Shown here in pieces: positions 1 through 9,117 of a DNA stretch of 64,000 nt. The notes under the pieces were generated by a model. It saw only the letters and a list, made by a program, of their open reading frames with translations, was not told the DNA's origin and did no database searches. The stretch spans positions 1-64,000 of the forward strand of contig NZ_LDOV01000016.1 of assembly GCF_001029435.1 (NCBI RefSeq). Reading direction: 5' to 3'. Each line of letters opens with the position of its first letter. Within the stretch, counting starts at the first letter, position 1. Both the position numbers and the translations under genes were made by a program. This stretch comes from Photobacterium aphoticum (GTDB lineage: Bacteria > Pseudomonadota > Gammaproteobacteria > Enterobacterales > Vibrionaceae).

Positions 1-84
1 GCCTTAACTGATCGGCATTAGACCACCACGGTCTGTTTTTTTATGTCTGACATTCCAGCACAACACGCCTACGCTATGCCGTCA

Positions 85-462
85 TTACAACATGCCATCC
101 GCATAGCCATTCTCGTCAGGGGTGATAGGCCCAGGGATGATCTTTGAGGTTGGCATCAGCGCTCTGACCCCTTGTTGACAGGCTTGCTTGCCATCTTCCC
201 AGCCTTGGTCGTAATGGGTATCACTGTTTTCCAGTGCTTCATCTTTCTGATATTCCGTGTCCGTGACGCCCAACAGACTCAGCGCCGTCTCACAACCTTG
301 GTTATACCCATAATGGTAAATACTGTCGAAAGGCACATCATAGGTATAGGCATCTGGAAACAATTGATAGCGCTCCCACTCCGATTCCCATTCAGATGTC
401 GAACACCCCATTAGCCCACTGATCAATACGCCAAGGCCAGCCCAATACACTGTCTTTTTCAT
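85..462 (-). CDS. Small lipoprotein of unknown function
   Basis: The 125-residue product starts with a short basic n-region and a hydrophobic stretch ending in a lipobox (LMGC, Cys at about residue 20). It is therefore probably exported, lipidated and membrane anchored. The mature part is acidic and rich in Tyr, Trp and Asp, with two further Cys residues (GCETA and ACQQG) that could form a disulfide. The start is supported by an AAGGGG-type ribosome site five bases upstream. It lies divergently from the HD-domain gene. I recognise no domain and assign no function. Confidence 0.75.
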   Translation of the reverse strand: MKKTVYWAGLGVLISGLMGCSTSEWESEWERYQLFPDAYTYDVPFDSIYHYGYNQGCETALSLLGVTDTEYQKDEALENSDTHYDQGWEDGKQACQQGVRALMPTSKIIPGPITPDENGYADGML

Positions 463-537
463 CGTATCCCCTTTAGTATGCTTTTACTAAAGCGTAGACA
501 ACCCACACACATTAGACGCCTTTTCAACGGATTGTTC

Positions 538-1263
538 ATGAATACACCCCCTTTCTCCCACGCAACAGCCTTCTCCGCATCCGGTTTGACCGACGACGGA
601 TTACAGCAATTAGAGAGCCAGTGCGCTGCTTTCTTGGCGGCTCAACCAACTGCCGATGCCGCCCATGATATTGACCACATTCATCGTGTTGTCGCCACAG
701 CCAAGCAATTAGCTGAACAAGAACAGGCGGAATGCGCCATTGTGGTACCTGCAGCATGGTTACACGACTGTGTGACGTTGCCCAAGAACCACCCGCAACG
801 CCATCAGGCCTCAGCCCTGGCAGCACAAGCGGCAGTCGATTTCTTAACGGGCATTGGCTATCCCCAGCCGTATTTAGACGGGATTTATCACGCCATTGAA
901 GCGCACAGCTACAGTGCCAATATTGCGGTAAAGAGTGTGGAAGCGGCCATCGTGCAAGATGCGGATCGCATTGATGCCCTGGGTGCCATTGGTATTGCTC
1001 GCTGTATTCAGGTCAGTACCGGATTTAATTCCGCGCTTTATTCAACGAATGATCCGTTTGGGATCACCCGTGAGCGTGATGATAAAGCCTTCTGTATCGA
1101 TCACTTTTACACCAAGTTGTTTAAGTTAGCCGATACCATGAATACCGATGCGGGACGAGAAGAAGCAGCCCGTCGCACTGCCTATATGAAAGGTTTCTTG
1201 CGCCAGTTAGGCCATGAGATTGGTGAAGGCTATATGGATGAAGGTGATATTACTGAAGCCTAG
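538..1263 (+). CDS. HD-domain phosphohydrolase family protein
   Basis: A cytoplasmic protein of 241 residues of the HD superfamily of metal-dependent phosphohydrolases. The metal ligands are visible in order: an AHDIDHIHRV segment, the HD doublet in AAWLHDC, a further His in AIEAHSYS, and the distal Asp in VQDADRIDALG. The layout matches the YedJ-type subgroup of predicted nucleotide or phosphoester hydrolases; the substrate is unknown. An in-frame ATG at 478 would add 20 residues of poor character, so the start at 538, just before the conserved part, is preferred. Neither start has a strong ribosome site. A hairpin terminator follows. Confidence 0.8.
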   Translation: MNTPPFSHATAFSASGLTDDGLQQLESQCAAFLAAQPTADAAHDIDHIHRVVATAKQLAEQEQAECAIVVPAAWLHDCVTLPKNHPQRHQASALAAQAAVDFLTGIGYPQPYLDGIYHAIEAHSYSANIAVKSVEAAIVQDADRIDALGAIGIARCIQVSTGFNSALYSTNDPFGITRERDDKAFCIDHFYTKLFKLADTMNTDAGREEAARRTAYMKGFLRQLGHEIGEGYMDEGDITEA

Positions 1264-1301
1264 TCAGACACGCCGTGATATGACATTCAGAATAGAACCA
1301 T

Positions 1302-1338
1302 AAAAAAGCGGCGACCTCATCACAAGGTCGCCGCTTTT
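1302..1338. terminator. Bidirectional rho-independent terminator
   Basis: A long GC-rich hairpin (AAAAGCGGCGACCT pairing with AGGTCGCCGCTTTT, 7-base loop) has an A-run on the left and a T-run on the right. It can serve the HD-domain gene on the plus strand and the metC-like gene on the minus strand, which converge here. Confidence 0.85.
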
Positions 1339-1392
1339 GATTGTCTCTGTCTGGCTGTTATTAAGCTACTGGGCTATGGATCTATCAGACAA

Positions 1393-2586
1393 CTACGCCG
1401 TTTTCGCCAACACGCTGTTCAGGCGATCAAAACCGCGCTCTAAATCAGCAATCAAATCATCGGCATTTTCCAGCCCAATGTGCAGGCGCAATAACGGCCC
1501 TGCATAGTCGCGTTTTGCCACAGTACGCAGGCTGTTGATGTTTTCATTGGCGAGGATCAGGCTTTCAAACCCGCCCCAAGAAAAGCCCATGCTGAAGTGC
1601 TCCATACCATCAAGCATCGCCGCTAATGCCTCTGAATTGCCTCGGTTCAACACCACGGAAAACAGCCCATTACAGCCTTTGAAATCCCGCTTGAAATATT
1701 CATGGCCGTCACAGCTTTCAAACGCCGGATGCAGTACGCGATCCACTTCCGGACGCTCTGCCAACCAAGCCGCGACTTTCAGACTGTTCTCTTGATGCTG
1801 TTTCAAACGTACCCCTAACGTGCGCAAGCCACGCATGGCCAGATACACATCATCCGGCGAAGTACACTGCCCCATCAAATAGCTGCTTTCACGCAACTGT
1901 GCCCAGCATTTTTCATTAGCCACAGCGGTACCCAGCATCACATCGGAGTGGCCGACGACATATTTAGTCGCCGCTTGAATGGAAATATCGACGCCGTGTT
2001 CAAACGGCTGGAAGTTGATGGGTGATGCCCAGGTGTTATCCAACATCACTGTCATATCATGTTCATGGGCAATGCGAGCCAGTGTCGGCACATCCTGCAC
2101 CTCCATGGTGATAGAACACGGTGATTCCAAGAACAGCACCGTCGTATTTGGGCGGATCAAATCACGGATCCCTTCCCCGATCAGCGGATCATAATAAGTG
2201 GTTTCCACACCCATTTTGTCCAGTATGGTGTCACAGAAATTGCGCGTGGGCTCGTACACCCCATCAACCATCAATACATGATCACCCGCTTTCACGAAGG
2301 CCAGCATGGCATTGGTGATCGCCGCCGTCCCACACGGGTACAAGGCACAGCCTACCCCGCCTTCCAGCTCCACCATGGCTTCCTGAAACGCAAAATGGGT
2401 ATTGGTGCCTCGACGTCCATAAAATAACGCTTTATTACCCCGGTTAGCCGTAGCGTGTTTCATCTCTTCCACAGTATCAAACACAATGGTCGATGCACGA
2501 CTGACGGGCGGATTCACCAAAGATTGTGTCCACTTACTGGCACGTCCTGCCGTCACGATTTTGGTTTCTAACGCTTTTTTACCCAT
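1393..2586 (-). CDS. metC: Cystathionine beta-lyase
   Basis: A pyridoxal-phosphate enzyme of the Cys/Met metabolism family, about 397 residues, predicted to cleave cystathionine to homocysteine, pyruvate and ammonia in methionine biosynthesis. Family features are visible: YGRRGTNTHFAFQEAM near the N-terminus, the YPCGTAAITNAM cofactor loop, LDNTWASP with the Asp that contacts the pyridine nitrogen, and the PLP lysine in QAATKYVVGHSDVMLG. The upstream ATG at 2649 would add 21 unlikely residues; the ATG at 2586 follows an AAGGAATTGGGG ribosome site. It is monocistronic. Cystathionine gamma-synthase or gamma-lyase are relatives, but the overall pattern fits MetC best. Confidence 0.88.
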   Translation of the reverse strand: MGKKALETKIVTAGRASKWTQSLVNPPVSRASTIVFDTVEEMKHATANRGNKALFYGRRGTNTHFAFQEAMVELEGGVGCALYPCGTAAITNAMLAFVKAGDHVLMVDGVYEPTRNFCDTILDKMGVETTYYDPLIGEGIRDLIRPNTTVLFLESPCSITMEVQDVPTLARIAHEHDMTVMLDNTWASPINFQPFEHGVDISIQAATKYVVGHSDVMLGTAVANEKCWAQLRESSYLMGQCTSPDDVYLAMRGLRTLGVRLKQHQENSLKVAAWLAERPEVDRVLHPAFESCDGHEYFKRDFKGCNGLFSVVLNRGNSEALAAMLDGMEHFSMGFSWGGFESLILANENINSLRTVAKRDYAGPLLRLHIGLENADDLIADLERGFDRLNSVLAKTA

Positions 2587-2683
2587 GCTTTCCCCAATTC
2601 CTTTTGTTGTTCTCATCGCTGTATGTCTTGACGTTATCACAGTTGCCAAATGAATGGGTACCGTGAACGTGAAAAGCGCGCAT

Positions 2684-2710
2684 AAAAAAAGGGCCGCTCA
2701 GCGACCCTCT
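2684..2710 (-). terminator. Terminator of the secDF transcript
   Basis: Read on the minus strand, AGGGTCGC-TGA-GCGGCCCT forms an 8-bp stem with one G-U pair, followed directly by seven T residues. It lies 30 bases past the secF stop codon. Confidence 0.8.
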
Positions 2711-2739
2711 TAACCTCTGTTTCACTCGATATAGCGCGA

Positions 2740-3636
2740 TTACGGCTCTTCGGTGATCGGTTTAGGCATGTAGTGTGAGCTGTTCAGACCGAACAGTTCA
2801 GGCAACGATGTACCTACTGAAATGGATGACCAGGTACCGGTCATGATACCGATGAACATCGCGATAGAGAAACCTTCCAGTGGACCACCACCCAGCAGCC
2901 ATAGGGCGCCGACCGTGATCAAGGTAGTACCGGAAGTGATCATGGTACGTGAGAACGTCGCCGCGATCGCTTCGTTGTTCACCTGCTGAATAGACAGGTT
3001 TGGTTTAGCAATCAGCACTTCACGAATACGGTCAGCAATGATGATGGAGTCATTCAGTGAGTAACCCATGATCGCCAATACCGCCGCCAATACGGTCAGG
3101 TTGAATTCCATCTGTGTGGCCGCAAAGAAGCCCAAAATGAAAATCACGTCGTGCGCCAGTGCAAACACAGAGCCCGATGCCAAGCGCCATTCAAAACGGT
3201 AGCTCAGATAACCCAGAATACACAGTACAGACACCAATAGTGCCAAGCCGCCTTGGTCCGCCAGTTCCTGACCCACTTGTGGACCCACGATGCTGGTGTT
3301 CAGCACCTGTAGCTGACCATCCAATGGTTGCAGAATGTGTGCAATGTTTGGCGCTTCACCTTGCGTAGGGATCGCATAACGCAATACCCAACGGCCCGGC
3401 TCACCCGCCGCAATCACGCTCACATCTTGTTTCAGCGCTTTGTCCATGGTGCTGTCGATTTCATGACTTGAGATAGCGGCATTCATCTGCACTTCAGTCA
3501 CGATACCGCCGGTGAAATCCAAGCCCCAGTTCAGGCCTTTCACCGCAATCATACCGATGGAGATCACCATCAAAGCCACAGACACATAACTGGTAAAGTG
3601 GCGCCACTTGGTGGCATTTTTCATTGTAATAAACAT
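2740..3636 (-). CDS. secF: Protein translocase subunit SecF
   Basis: SecF works with SecD and uses the ion gradient to pull exported proteins out of SecYEG on the periplasmic side. The product has about 298 residues with six expected membrane segments. Diagnostic motifs are visible: GLDFTGGIVTEV in the first periplasmic part, the GYSLNDSIIIADRIRE loop, and RTMITSGTTLITVGALWLLGG in the fourth to fifth membrane segments. The ATG at 3636 lies one base after the secD stop, with a GAGGTG ribosome site inside the end of secD, so the two are translationally coupled. This looks like the second (paralogous) Vibrionaceae SecF because yajC is absent. Confidence 0.93.
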   Translation of the reverse strand: MFITMKNATKWRHFTSYVSVALMVISIGMIAVKGLNWGLDFTGGIVTEVQMNAAISSHEIDSTMDKALKQDVSVIAAGEPGRWVLRYAIPTQGEAPNIAHILQPLDGQLQVLNTSIVGPQVGQELADQGGLALLVSVLCILGYLSYRFEWRLASGSVFALAHDVIFILGFFAATQMEFNLTVLAAVLAIMGYSLNDSIIIADRIREVLIAKPNLSIQQVNNEAIAATFSRTMITSGTTLITVGALWLLGGGPLEGFSIAMFIGIMTGTWSSISVGTSLPELFGLNSSHYMPKPITEEP

Positions 3637-3637
3637 A

Positions 3638-5452
3638 TTAGATTCGCACCTCACGACGTGCATCACGGCCCCATACCAAGTTAATCATGGCGCGAGACGC
3701 AAAAATACCGGTAAACATACTGGTCAACAGACCCAAGCCCAATGTCAGCGCAAAGCCCTGAATCGGACCATTACCAATCGCATACAGCACCACCGCAGTG
3801 ATCATGGTGGTGAAGTTGGCATCGAAAATGGTGCTTACCGCACTGCTAAAGCCACGATCGATAGCCTGAGCAAAACTGCGGCCTTCTTTTAGCTTGTCGC
3901 GAATACGTTCAAAAATCAGTACGTTGGTATCTACCGCCATACCCACTGTCAGTACCAGACCGGCAATACCCGGCAGCGTCAATACCGCACCTGGGATCAT
4001 TGCCAGCAAACCGAACAGCATGATCATGTTACAAATCAGTGCAACGTTAGCCACCCAGCCCAAACGGCGGTACCACACAGCCATAAATAGCAGTGTTAAG
4101 CCCATACCCAGACCCAGCGCGGCGAAACCGTTGCTGATGTTTTCTGCACCCAGTGTTGGACCAATGGTACGTTCTTCTACGATAGTCACAGGCGCAGTCA
4201 GTGAACCGGCACGTAGCAACAGCGCCAATTCCTGTGCATCTTCCATTGAGCCGGCACCGGTAATGCGGAAGCGGTTACCCAACTGGCTCTGAATGGTTGC
4301 CACACTGATGATTTTGCTTTCTTTAACGGTTTTGCCTTTCGCGTCACGGCTGTATTCGCTGAATGACGTCGCCATTGGCTTACCGATATTACGGCCAGAG
4401 AAATCAGACATGATCTTACCGCCCGTGCTATCGAGGGTAATGTTCACTTCTGCCTGACCCATTTCACCGAAGTTAGCACGCGCATCCACGATGTGGTCAC
4501 CGCCCAGAATAGGCTTGCGAGACACACGGACTGGCTGGCCATTTTCATCCGGCAGTACCATGGTGGCACCGGTTTCTTTCACTGGGTAGAACGCCAGACT
4601 TGCCGTCGCACCGATCACATTTTTCGCTGCCGCAGGATCTTGTACACCAGGTAGTTCGATACGGATACGGTTTGCACCCTGACGCTGTACCAAAGCTTCG
4701 GTGATACCCAATTCTTCGATACGGCTACGCATGGTCTGCAGGTTTTGCTGCACGGTCATGTTACGGATTTCGTTTTTCTCGTCTTCCTTCATGACCAGAT
4801 CCAGGCCACTGCCAGAACCGTTCGTTACCTGCCACTGCGGGTAGTTTTCTTTCATGTAGTGACGAATTTGGCTGTTCGCTTCATCGTTTGGCAGACGCAC
4901 AAACAAGGCATCGTCAGCGGTCAACTCTGCTCGCGCACCACGGATCCCTTCTTTACGGAAAGCCATACGCAGTTCGTCTTGCAGCTGTGTGGCTTGCGCA
5001 CGGAACACTTGGTCCACATCCACATCCAACAAGAACTGCACACCACCACGCAAGTCCAGACCCAGCTTGATCGGTTCAAAGCCCATATCACGCAGCCACA
5101 TTGGTGCCGCTGGCTCCATCGCCAATGTCAGTTGGGACTCACTTTTCGGGCCCATCAGATTCATCAGGGTAGAGCGCGCTTTGGTCTGCTGCGCTTCGTT
5201 ATTCAGGATCACGACGGTTTTATTCGCTTCCTGATCGATGCGTTTCACACCAATGCCCTGTTGGGTTAATGTTTTTTGTAACGTCACCACATCCGGCGTC
5301 GGCACGCCTTTCGCAGCAATTTGTACGGCAGCATCTTCGCCGTACCACGTTGGAATTGCACTTAACATCATCACGACGACCGTGACAATCAGGACCACAT
5401 ATTTCCATGCTGAATAATGGTTTAGCAGTCGATGAGGTTGTTGTTTTCTCAT
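3638..5452 (-). CDS. secD: Protein translocase subunit SecD
   Basis: The 604-residue SecD partner of SecF. It has an N-terminal membrane segment (about residues 15-35), a large periplasmic domain containing the D1 signature PIKLGLDLRGGVQFLLDVD and the P1-head region, then a membrane block with GLVLTVGMAVDTNVLIFERIRDKL, which carries the conserved Asp needed for ion-driven function, and TTMITAVVLYAIG. In the usual bacterial order queA-tgt-yajC-secD-secF, yajC sits just upstream. Here the upstream neighbour is instead a VemP-like secreted peptide gene. That is the arrangement of the regulated second copy, secDF2, of marine vibrios, so a separate yajC-secDF1 is expected elsewhere in the genome. 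Confidence 0.94.
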   Translation of the reverse strand: MRKQQPHRLLNHYSAWKYVVLIVTVVVMMLSAIPTWYGEDAAVQIAAKGVPTPDVVTLQKTLTQQGIGVKRIDQEANKTVVILNNEAQQTKARSTLMNLMGPKSESQLTLAMEPAAPMWLRDMGFEPIKLGLDLRGGVQFLLDVDVDQVFRAQATQLQDELRMAFRKEGIRGARAELTADDALFVRLPNDEANSQIRHYMKENYPQWQVTNGSGSGLDLVMKEDEKNEIRNMTVQQNLQTMRSRIEELGITEALVQRQGANRIRIELPGVQDPAAAKNVIGATASLAFYPVKETGATMVLPDENGQPVRVSRKPILGGDHIVDARANFGEMGQAEVNITLDSTGGKIMSDFSGRNIGKPMATSFSEYSRDAKGKTVKESKIISVATIQSQLGNRFRITGAGSMEDAQELALLLRAGSLTAPVTIVEERTIGPTLGAENISNGFAALGLGMGLTLLFMAVWYRRLGWVANVALICNMIMLFGLLAMIPGAVLTLPGIAGLVLTVGMAVDTNVLIFERIRDKLKEGRSFAQAIDRGFSSAVSTIFDANFTTMITAVVLYAIGNGPIQGFALTLGLGLLTSMFTGIFASRAMINLVWGRDARREVRI

Positions 5453-5768
5453 GATTTAACGCCAATGTATGCCCTTGCTCACGTCACTACGCAGCAGAGG
5501 CGATCGCCTCATCACTCTCACCATCGGAATCGACAAAGTGACAGTATGAAACGATTGAAATAGACAATCCGAGACGGCAACCAGCATGCCGGTATTTTTT
5601 CGGCATACGCAAAATGGAGATTCACCTCAATAAAAAGGCAGAAGGAATCGCTCAATGGCCGTTCGGTAAAGACAACTCATCATAGGCAATGCACACCCTA
5701 TTGGCACGCTGCACGACGAAGAGCTGATAAGCCTGCTATGTGCCAATCATGCACATAGAGGAAGGGCG
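5453..5768 (-). promoter_or_regulatory. vemP-secD intergenic region with perfect palindrome
   Basis: This 316-base stretch separates the VemP-like stop codon from the secD start and contains no convincing gene. It holds a perfect 14-base palindrome (GAGGCGATCGCCTC) at 5497-5510, 45 bases before the secD start. The ribosome site of secD is weak by eye. In Vibrio alginolyticus the corresponding region folds so that the secD ribosome site is hidden until a ribosome stalls on vemP. By analogy this region is probably the control element. That role is inference; only the palindrome and the weak ribosome site are seen. Confidence 0.45.
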
Positions 5769-6368
5769 TTACACGTGAGAAACGTGTTGATGATAGAGGG
5801 TATAGAGGAGATTACTGTCCTTCCAGCCACTTATTCGGTTACTGGCAGGTACCACATTGCACATCCAGTCAACATTGGGATGAAACTCAACGCGGTAGTC
5901 TTTGGCAAAACTTGGGGCTGGCGGAATCGGCAATTCAATCGCCAACAGATAAAGCGGTTCGGCTTCGTCGCTGTCATGACGGAACAAGGTCGCCATACGA
6001 GACGCGCCCGTCAGCATCGGATCGAGGCTACGGGTTTCCGTTGAATGCTGATTACTTTGCGATTGTTCCTGCGTCGGATAGTTGGTCGACAACTGATCGC
6101 CAAAATCCCACACTAACTCTTCATCACCCGAGGTATCGACCACCATCGCGGTATCCGGGTGGGATTGTGCGTAGAAACGATCAAAAGACGCAGATTCAGC
6201 GAGGTGCTGAGAAAAGGAAGCCGGTGTCGGCAACGCGGTCGTCACAAAGACGTTCACTAATGCTGGCGACGTCACTGTAGACACAGGTGATTCTGAGCTT
6301 GCATGGCTTAAGCCAGCGATCCCAACACTCAATATCAACAGAAAAACGCGCAGAAATGCAGCGAACAT
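5769..6368 (-). CDS. vemP: VemP-like export-monitoring arrest peptide
   Basis: A 199-residue secreted polypeptide upstream of and co-directional with secDF. It begins with a hydrophobic signal sequence (MFAAFLRVFLLILSVGIAG, cleavage likely after SHA). The rest is low in recognisable domains, but near the C-terminus, residues about 177-194, it reads NRISGWKDSNLLYTLYHQ. The arrest motif of Vibrio alginolyticus VemP, as I know it, is HRIxGWKETNAMYVALNxS. The RISGWK core, the acidic and hydroxyl residues, the Asn and the Tyr align; the distal half differs. VemP stalls the ribosome until it is exported and so induces SecDF2 when export is poor. The start at 6368 is chosen because an earlier ATG at 6464 would put 32 extra residues before the signal; its ribosome site is weak. 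Confidence 0.75.
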   Translation of the reverse strand: MFAAFLRVFLLILSVGIAGLSHASSESPVSTVTSPALVNVFVTTALPTPASFSQHLAESASFDRFYAQSHPDTAMVVDTSGDEELVWDFGDQLSTNYPTQEQSQSNQHSTETRSLDPMLTGASRMATLFRHDSDEAEPLYLLAIELPIPPAPSFAKDYRVEFHPNVDWMCNVVPASNRISGWKDSNLLYTLYHQHVSHV

Positions 6369-6634
6369 AGTACAACCACTTAATATAACCTCACGCAAAA
6401 TAGGGCGAAGCGCTGTCTTAGTCAAGTGATTCTTTGATCGCACGCTCATTTCTGGGTACAACATTTGACAAGATACGATACCAGTACCTTTTTCAACCTA
6501 CATATTCGGCGAGCTTGGGTATATAGTGTCCCTTCCATAACAACAATATGCCTTGTTGACGTGCCGTACACCCTGTGCATACCTTGCACGTGTACGCATT
6601 TACAACACGCAGCGACTTTACAAGGAAGCCAAGC

Positions 6635-7516
6635 ATGACCACATCTCGTATCGCTTTTATTGGCTTGGGTACCATGGGCTACCCAATGGCAGGCCATCTT
6701 GCCAACGCCGGTCACACCGTGACAGTCTATAACCGTACCACAGCCAAAGCAGAGCAATGGACACAAACCTATACCGGCCAACTCGCTCTGACACCTGCCG
6801 ATGCCGCTCAAGATGCCGACTTCATCTTTACTTGTGTCGGTAACGATGACGACCTGCGCCAAGTGTACAGTGGTGAAAACGGCATTCTGTCCAACGTAAA
6901 AGCCGGTGCCATCCTGATTGACAACACCACCGCTTCAGCAGAAATCGCCCGTGAATTGTCCGCCCTCGCCGCCGAGCAAGGCGTGCATTTCTTGGATGCG
7001 CCAGTGTCGGGCGGTGAAGCGGGTGCCGTTAACGGCTGTCTGACCGTGATGGTCGGTGGTGACGAAGCGACGTTTGAACGCGCTAAACCGGTAATGGATT
7101 GCTTTGCCAAAGCGACGACCCTGATGGGTGACACTGGCTTTGGTCAAATCACTAAAATGGCGAACCAGCTGTGTATTGCCGGTGTCCTGCAAGGCTTATC
7201 TGAAGCCATTACACTGGCACAATCGGCGGGCTTGGATATCGAAAAGATGACAGAAGTGCTTAAGCATGGCGCAGCGGGCTCCTGGCAGTTAGAAAACCGC
7301 GCAGCGACAATGGCCAATAACAGTTTTGATTTTGGCTTTGCTATCGACTGGATGCGTAAAGATTTAGGTATCTGTTTTGATGCAGCAGAGAAGCGCAATG
7401 TAGATTTACCACTGGCGAAACAGGTAGATGCAAAATACGCTGAACTGCAGCAACGTGGTTACAGCCGTGCCGATACCTCTGTACTGATCAAGCAGTTTGA
7501 TGATGAGTCTCGCTAA
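6635..7516 (+). CDS. 3-hydroxyisobutyrate dehydrogenase family oxidoreductase
   Basis: An NAD(P)-dependent beta-hydroxyacid dehydrogenase of 293 residues. The Rossmann motif is at the N-terminus (FIGLGTMGYPMAGHLANAG). The substrate motif DAPVSGGEAGAVNG lies near residue 120 and the catalytic Lys region GQITKMANQLCIAG near residue 170, followed by the helical C-terminal domain. Close relatives include 3-hydroxyisobutyrate dehydrogenase, tartronate semialdehyde reductase and glyoxylate/succinic semialdehyde reductase; the sequence alone does not settle the substrate. The ATG at 6635 follows an AAGGAAG ribosome site, which rules out the longer start at 6575. It is monocistronic, divergent from the VemP-like gene and ended by a strong hairpin. 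Confidence 0.85.
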   Translation: MTTSRIAFIGLGTMGYPMAGHLANAGHTVTVYNRTTAKAEQWTQTYTGQLALTPADAAQDADFIFTCVGNDDDLRQVYSGENGILSNVKAGAILIDNTTASAEIARELSALAAEQGVHFLDAPVSGGEAGAVNGCLTVMVGGDEATFERAKPVMDCFAKATTLMGDTGFGQITKMANQLCIAGVLQGLSEAITLAQSAGLDIEKMTEVLKHGAAGSWQLENRAATMANNSFDFGFAIDWMRKDLGICFDAAEKRNVDLPLAKQVDAKYAELQQRGYSRADTSVLIKQFDDESR

Positions 7517-7563
7517 CGCCGACACCAACGCCGACGAACAGCACTTTCGTTAGAAACAGACAT

Positions 7564-7593
7564 AAAAAAACCGCCGAAATGGCGGTTTTTTTA
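7564..7593. terminator. Bidirectional terminator between convergent genes
   Basis: The hairpin ACCGCC-GAAAT-GGCGGT is flanked by an A-run on the left and a run of seven T on the right. It lies between the dehydrogenase gene and the convergent nupC-like gene and can serve both. Confidence 0.88.
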
Positions 7594-7622
7594 TTGTGCA
7601 TATCACACAGCAGGGCTTTGCC

Positions 7623-8831
7623 TTATAGGCTGATGAAGATACCCGCCAGTGCCGCACTCATTAGGTTTGCTAGGGTTGCAGCAATCACGGCTTTGAAGCC
7701 CAGTGTTGCTACATCACCGCGACGCTCTGGTGCCATCACACCGATAGAGCCGATTTGAATCGCGATAGAACCGATGTTCGCAAAGCCACACAGTGCAAAC
7801 GTGATGATCACCTGGCTGTGTGCAGATAGGGTTTCTTTCACGCTCACGAAATCAAGGAATGCCACGAATTCGTTCAGGATCACTTTCTGACCGATGAATG
7901 CGCCCGCTTGTAGCATTTCATTCGCTGGTACACCAATGATGAATGCCAATGGTGAGAACAGGTAACCCAGAATCGCTTGTAGCGTCAGACCTTGGAAGCC
8001 TGCCAATTCACCCAGAGATTCCAGACCAGCGTTTGCCATTGCAATCACACTCACGAATGCAATCAGCATGGTACCGATAGCCACTGCCACTCGCATACCG
8101 TTCATTGCGCCCGCCGCCAATGCGTCGATCGCGTTGCTGTGCTCACTCTTCGCCATTTCGATGTCAGTCTGCTCAACCGCAACGCTTTGCTCAGGCACAA
8201 GCAGTTTCGCCATCAACAAGCTACCTGGTGCCGCCATGAAGCTCGCAGCGATAAGGTATTTCAGATCCACACCCAGGCCTGCGTAACCACCTAGCACACT
8301 ACCGGCTACCGATGCCATGCCACCTACCATTACGGCAAACAGTTCAGAGCGGGTCATTTGTGCAAGGAAAGGTCGAACCAACAGTGGTGATTCACCCTGA
8401 GACAGGAAGATGTTACCGGTAGCCACCAACGATTCCGCGCGGCTTGTACCCAATGCTTTTTGGATACCACCACCGATCACTTTGATGATCCACTGCATCA
8501 CGCCAAGGTAATAAAGAAGGGAGATTAGAGCACTAATGAAGATAACGAGAGGAAGAACGCGAATAGCAAAGATGAAGCCCGAAGTAGCAAGATCGCCAAA
8601 TAGGAATTTGATCCCTTCATCAGCAAAACTCAAAATACTTGCAATGCCACTACTCATTGCACCCAGCATTTTCTGTCCCAATGGAATATAAAGAACTAAC
8701 GCTGCAAAACTGGCTTGCAATAACAACGCCCCACCGACCGTACGCCACTTAATCGCTTTACGGTTTTCAGATAGCGCGTACGCGCACAATACCAGTACCA
8801 GAATACCGGCCAAACTAATTAACAACTGCAT
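7623..8831 (-). CDS. nupC: Concentrative nucleoside transporter, NupC family
   Basis: A 402-residue inner-membrane nucleoside:cation symporter of the CNT family. The N-terminal three-helix part is followed by the core with LLYYLGVMQWIIKVIGG, the GNIFLSQGESPLLVRPFL motif in which Gln and Glu contact the nucleoside, MVGGMASVAGSVLGGY, GVPANEMLQAGAFIGQK, and LCGFANIGSIAIQIGSIGVM near the C-terminus. Length is typical of the family. The start has an AGGA ribosome site at good distance. The gene is monocistronic with an unusually long upstream leader, described separately. Vibrio CNTs are usually sodium driven; that detail is family knowledge. Confidence 0.92.
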   Translation of the reverse strand: MQLLISLAGILVLVLCAYALSENRKAIKWRTVGGALLLQASFAALVLYIPLGQKMLGAMSSGIASILSFADEGIKFLFGDLATSGFIFAIRVLPLVIFISALISLLYYLGVMQWIIKVIGGGIQKALGTSRAESLVATGNIFLSQGESPLLVRPFLAQMTRSELFAVMVGGMASVAGSVLGGYAGLGVDLKYLIAASFMAAPGSLLMAKLLVPEQSVAVEQTDIEMAKSEHSNAIDALAAGAMNGMRVAVAIGTMLIAFVSVIAMANAGLESLGELAGFQGLTLQAILGYLFSPLAFIIGVPANEMLQAGAFIGQKVILNEFVAFLDFVSVKETLSAHSQVIITFALCGFANIGSIAIQIGSIGVMAPERRGDVATLGFKAVIAATLANLMSAALAGIFISL

Positions 8832-9112
8832 TATTTCGTCCTGTTGCTTTGACTATGTGTTGGGGTGTCGAAAAATGAAGGTGTTACTGCCTGCAATACA
8901 ACGGGGAACATCGCTTTTAGGGAAAAAGCAAAATAGGTAGGTTCCAAACAAAGACGTCTGGAAAATGTGAATCTGTCCGCCCAACTGTAATACATACAAG
9001 TCACCTAATTAACAAGCTAAAGTAATGCCGGTCCAACTCCGTGGGTCGTTCACATCTCCATGGTGACAGCTTGTAACTCAGGTGGCTGAACCGTAGTGGT
9101 TCTGGCCGGATG
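8832..9112 (-). promoter_or_regulatory. Long, potentially structured 5' leader of nupC
   Basis: About 280 bases lie between the predicted nupC promoter and its start codon and contain no gene. The promoter-proximal half (9000-9112) is rich in complementary segments. Bases 9068-9084 and 9002-9018 can pair as a 17-bp stem with two mismatches. A short hairpin GAACC-ACTAC-GGTTC lies at 9087-9101. CCGG-containing segments at 9104-9109 and 9028-9033 can also pair, and that pairing crosses the long stem, so the two folds would be exclusive or form a pseudoknot. I recognise no known riboswitch consensus. Function as a switch or attenuator is inference. Confidence 0.4.
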
Positions 9113-9117
9113 CGGAG

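Noticed and set aside
6446..6862. Minus-strand frame overlapping the start of the dehydrogenase gene
   Set aside because: Antisense shadow of a well supported gene.
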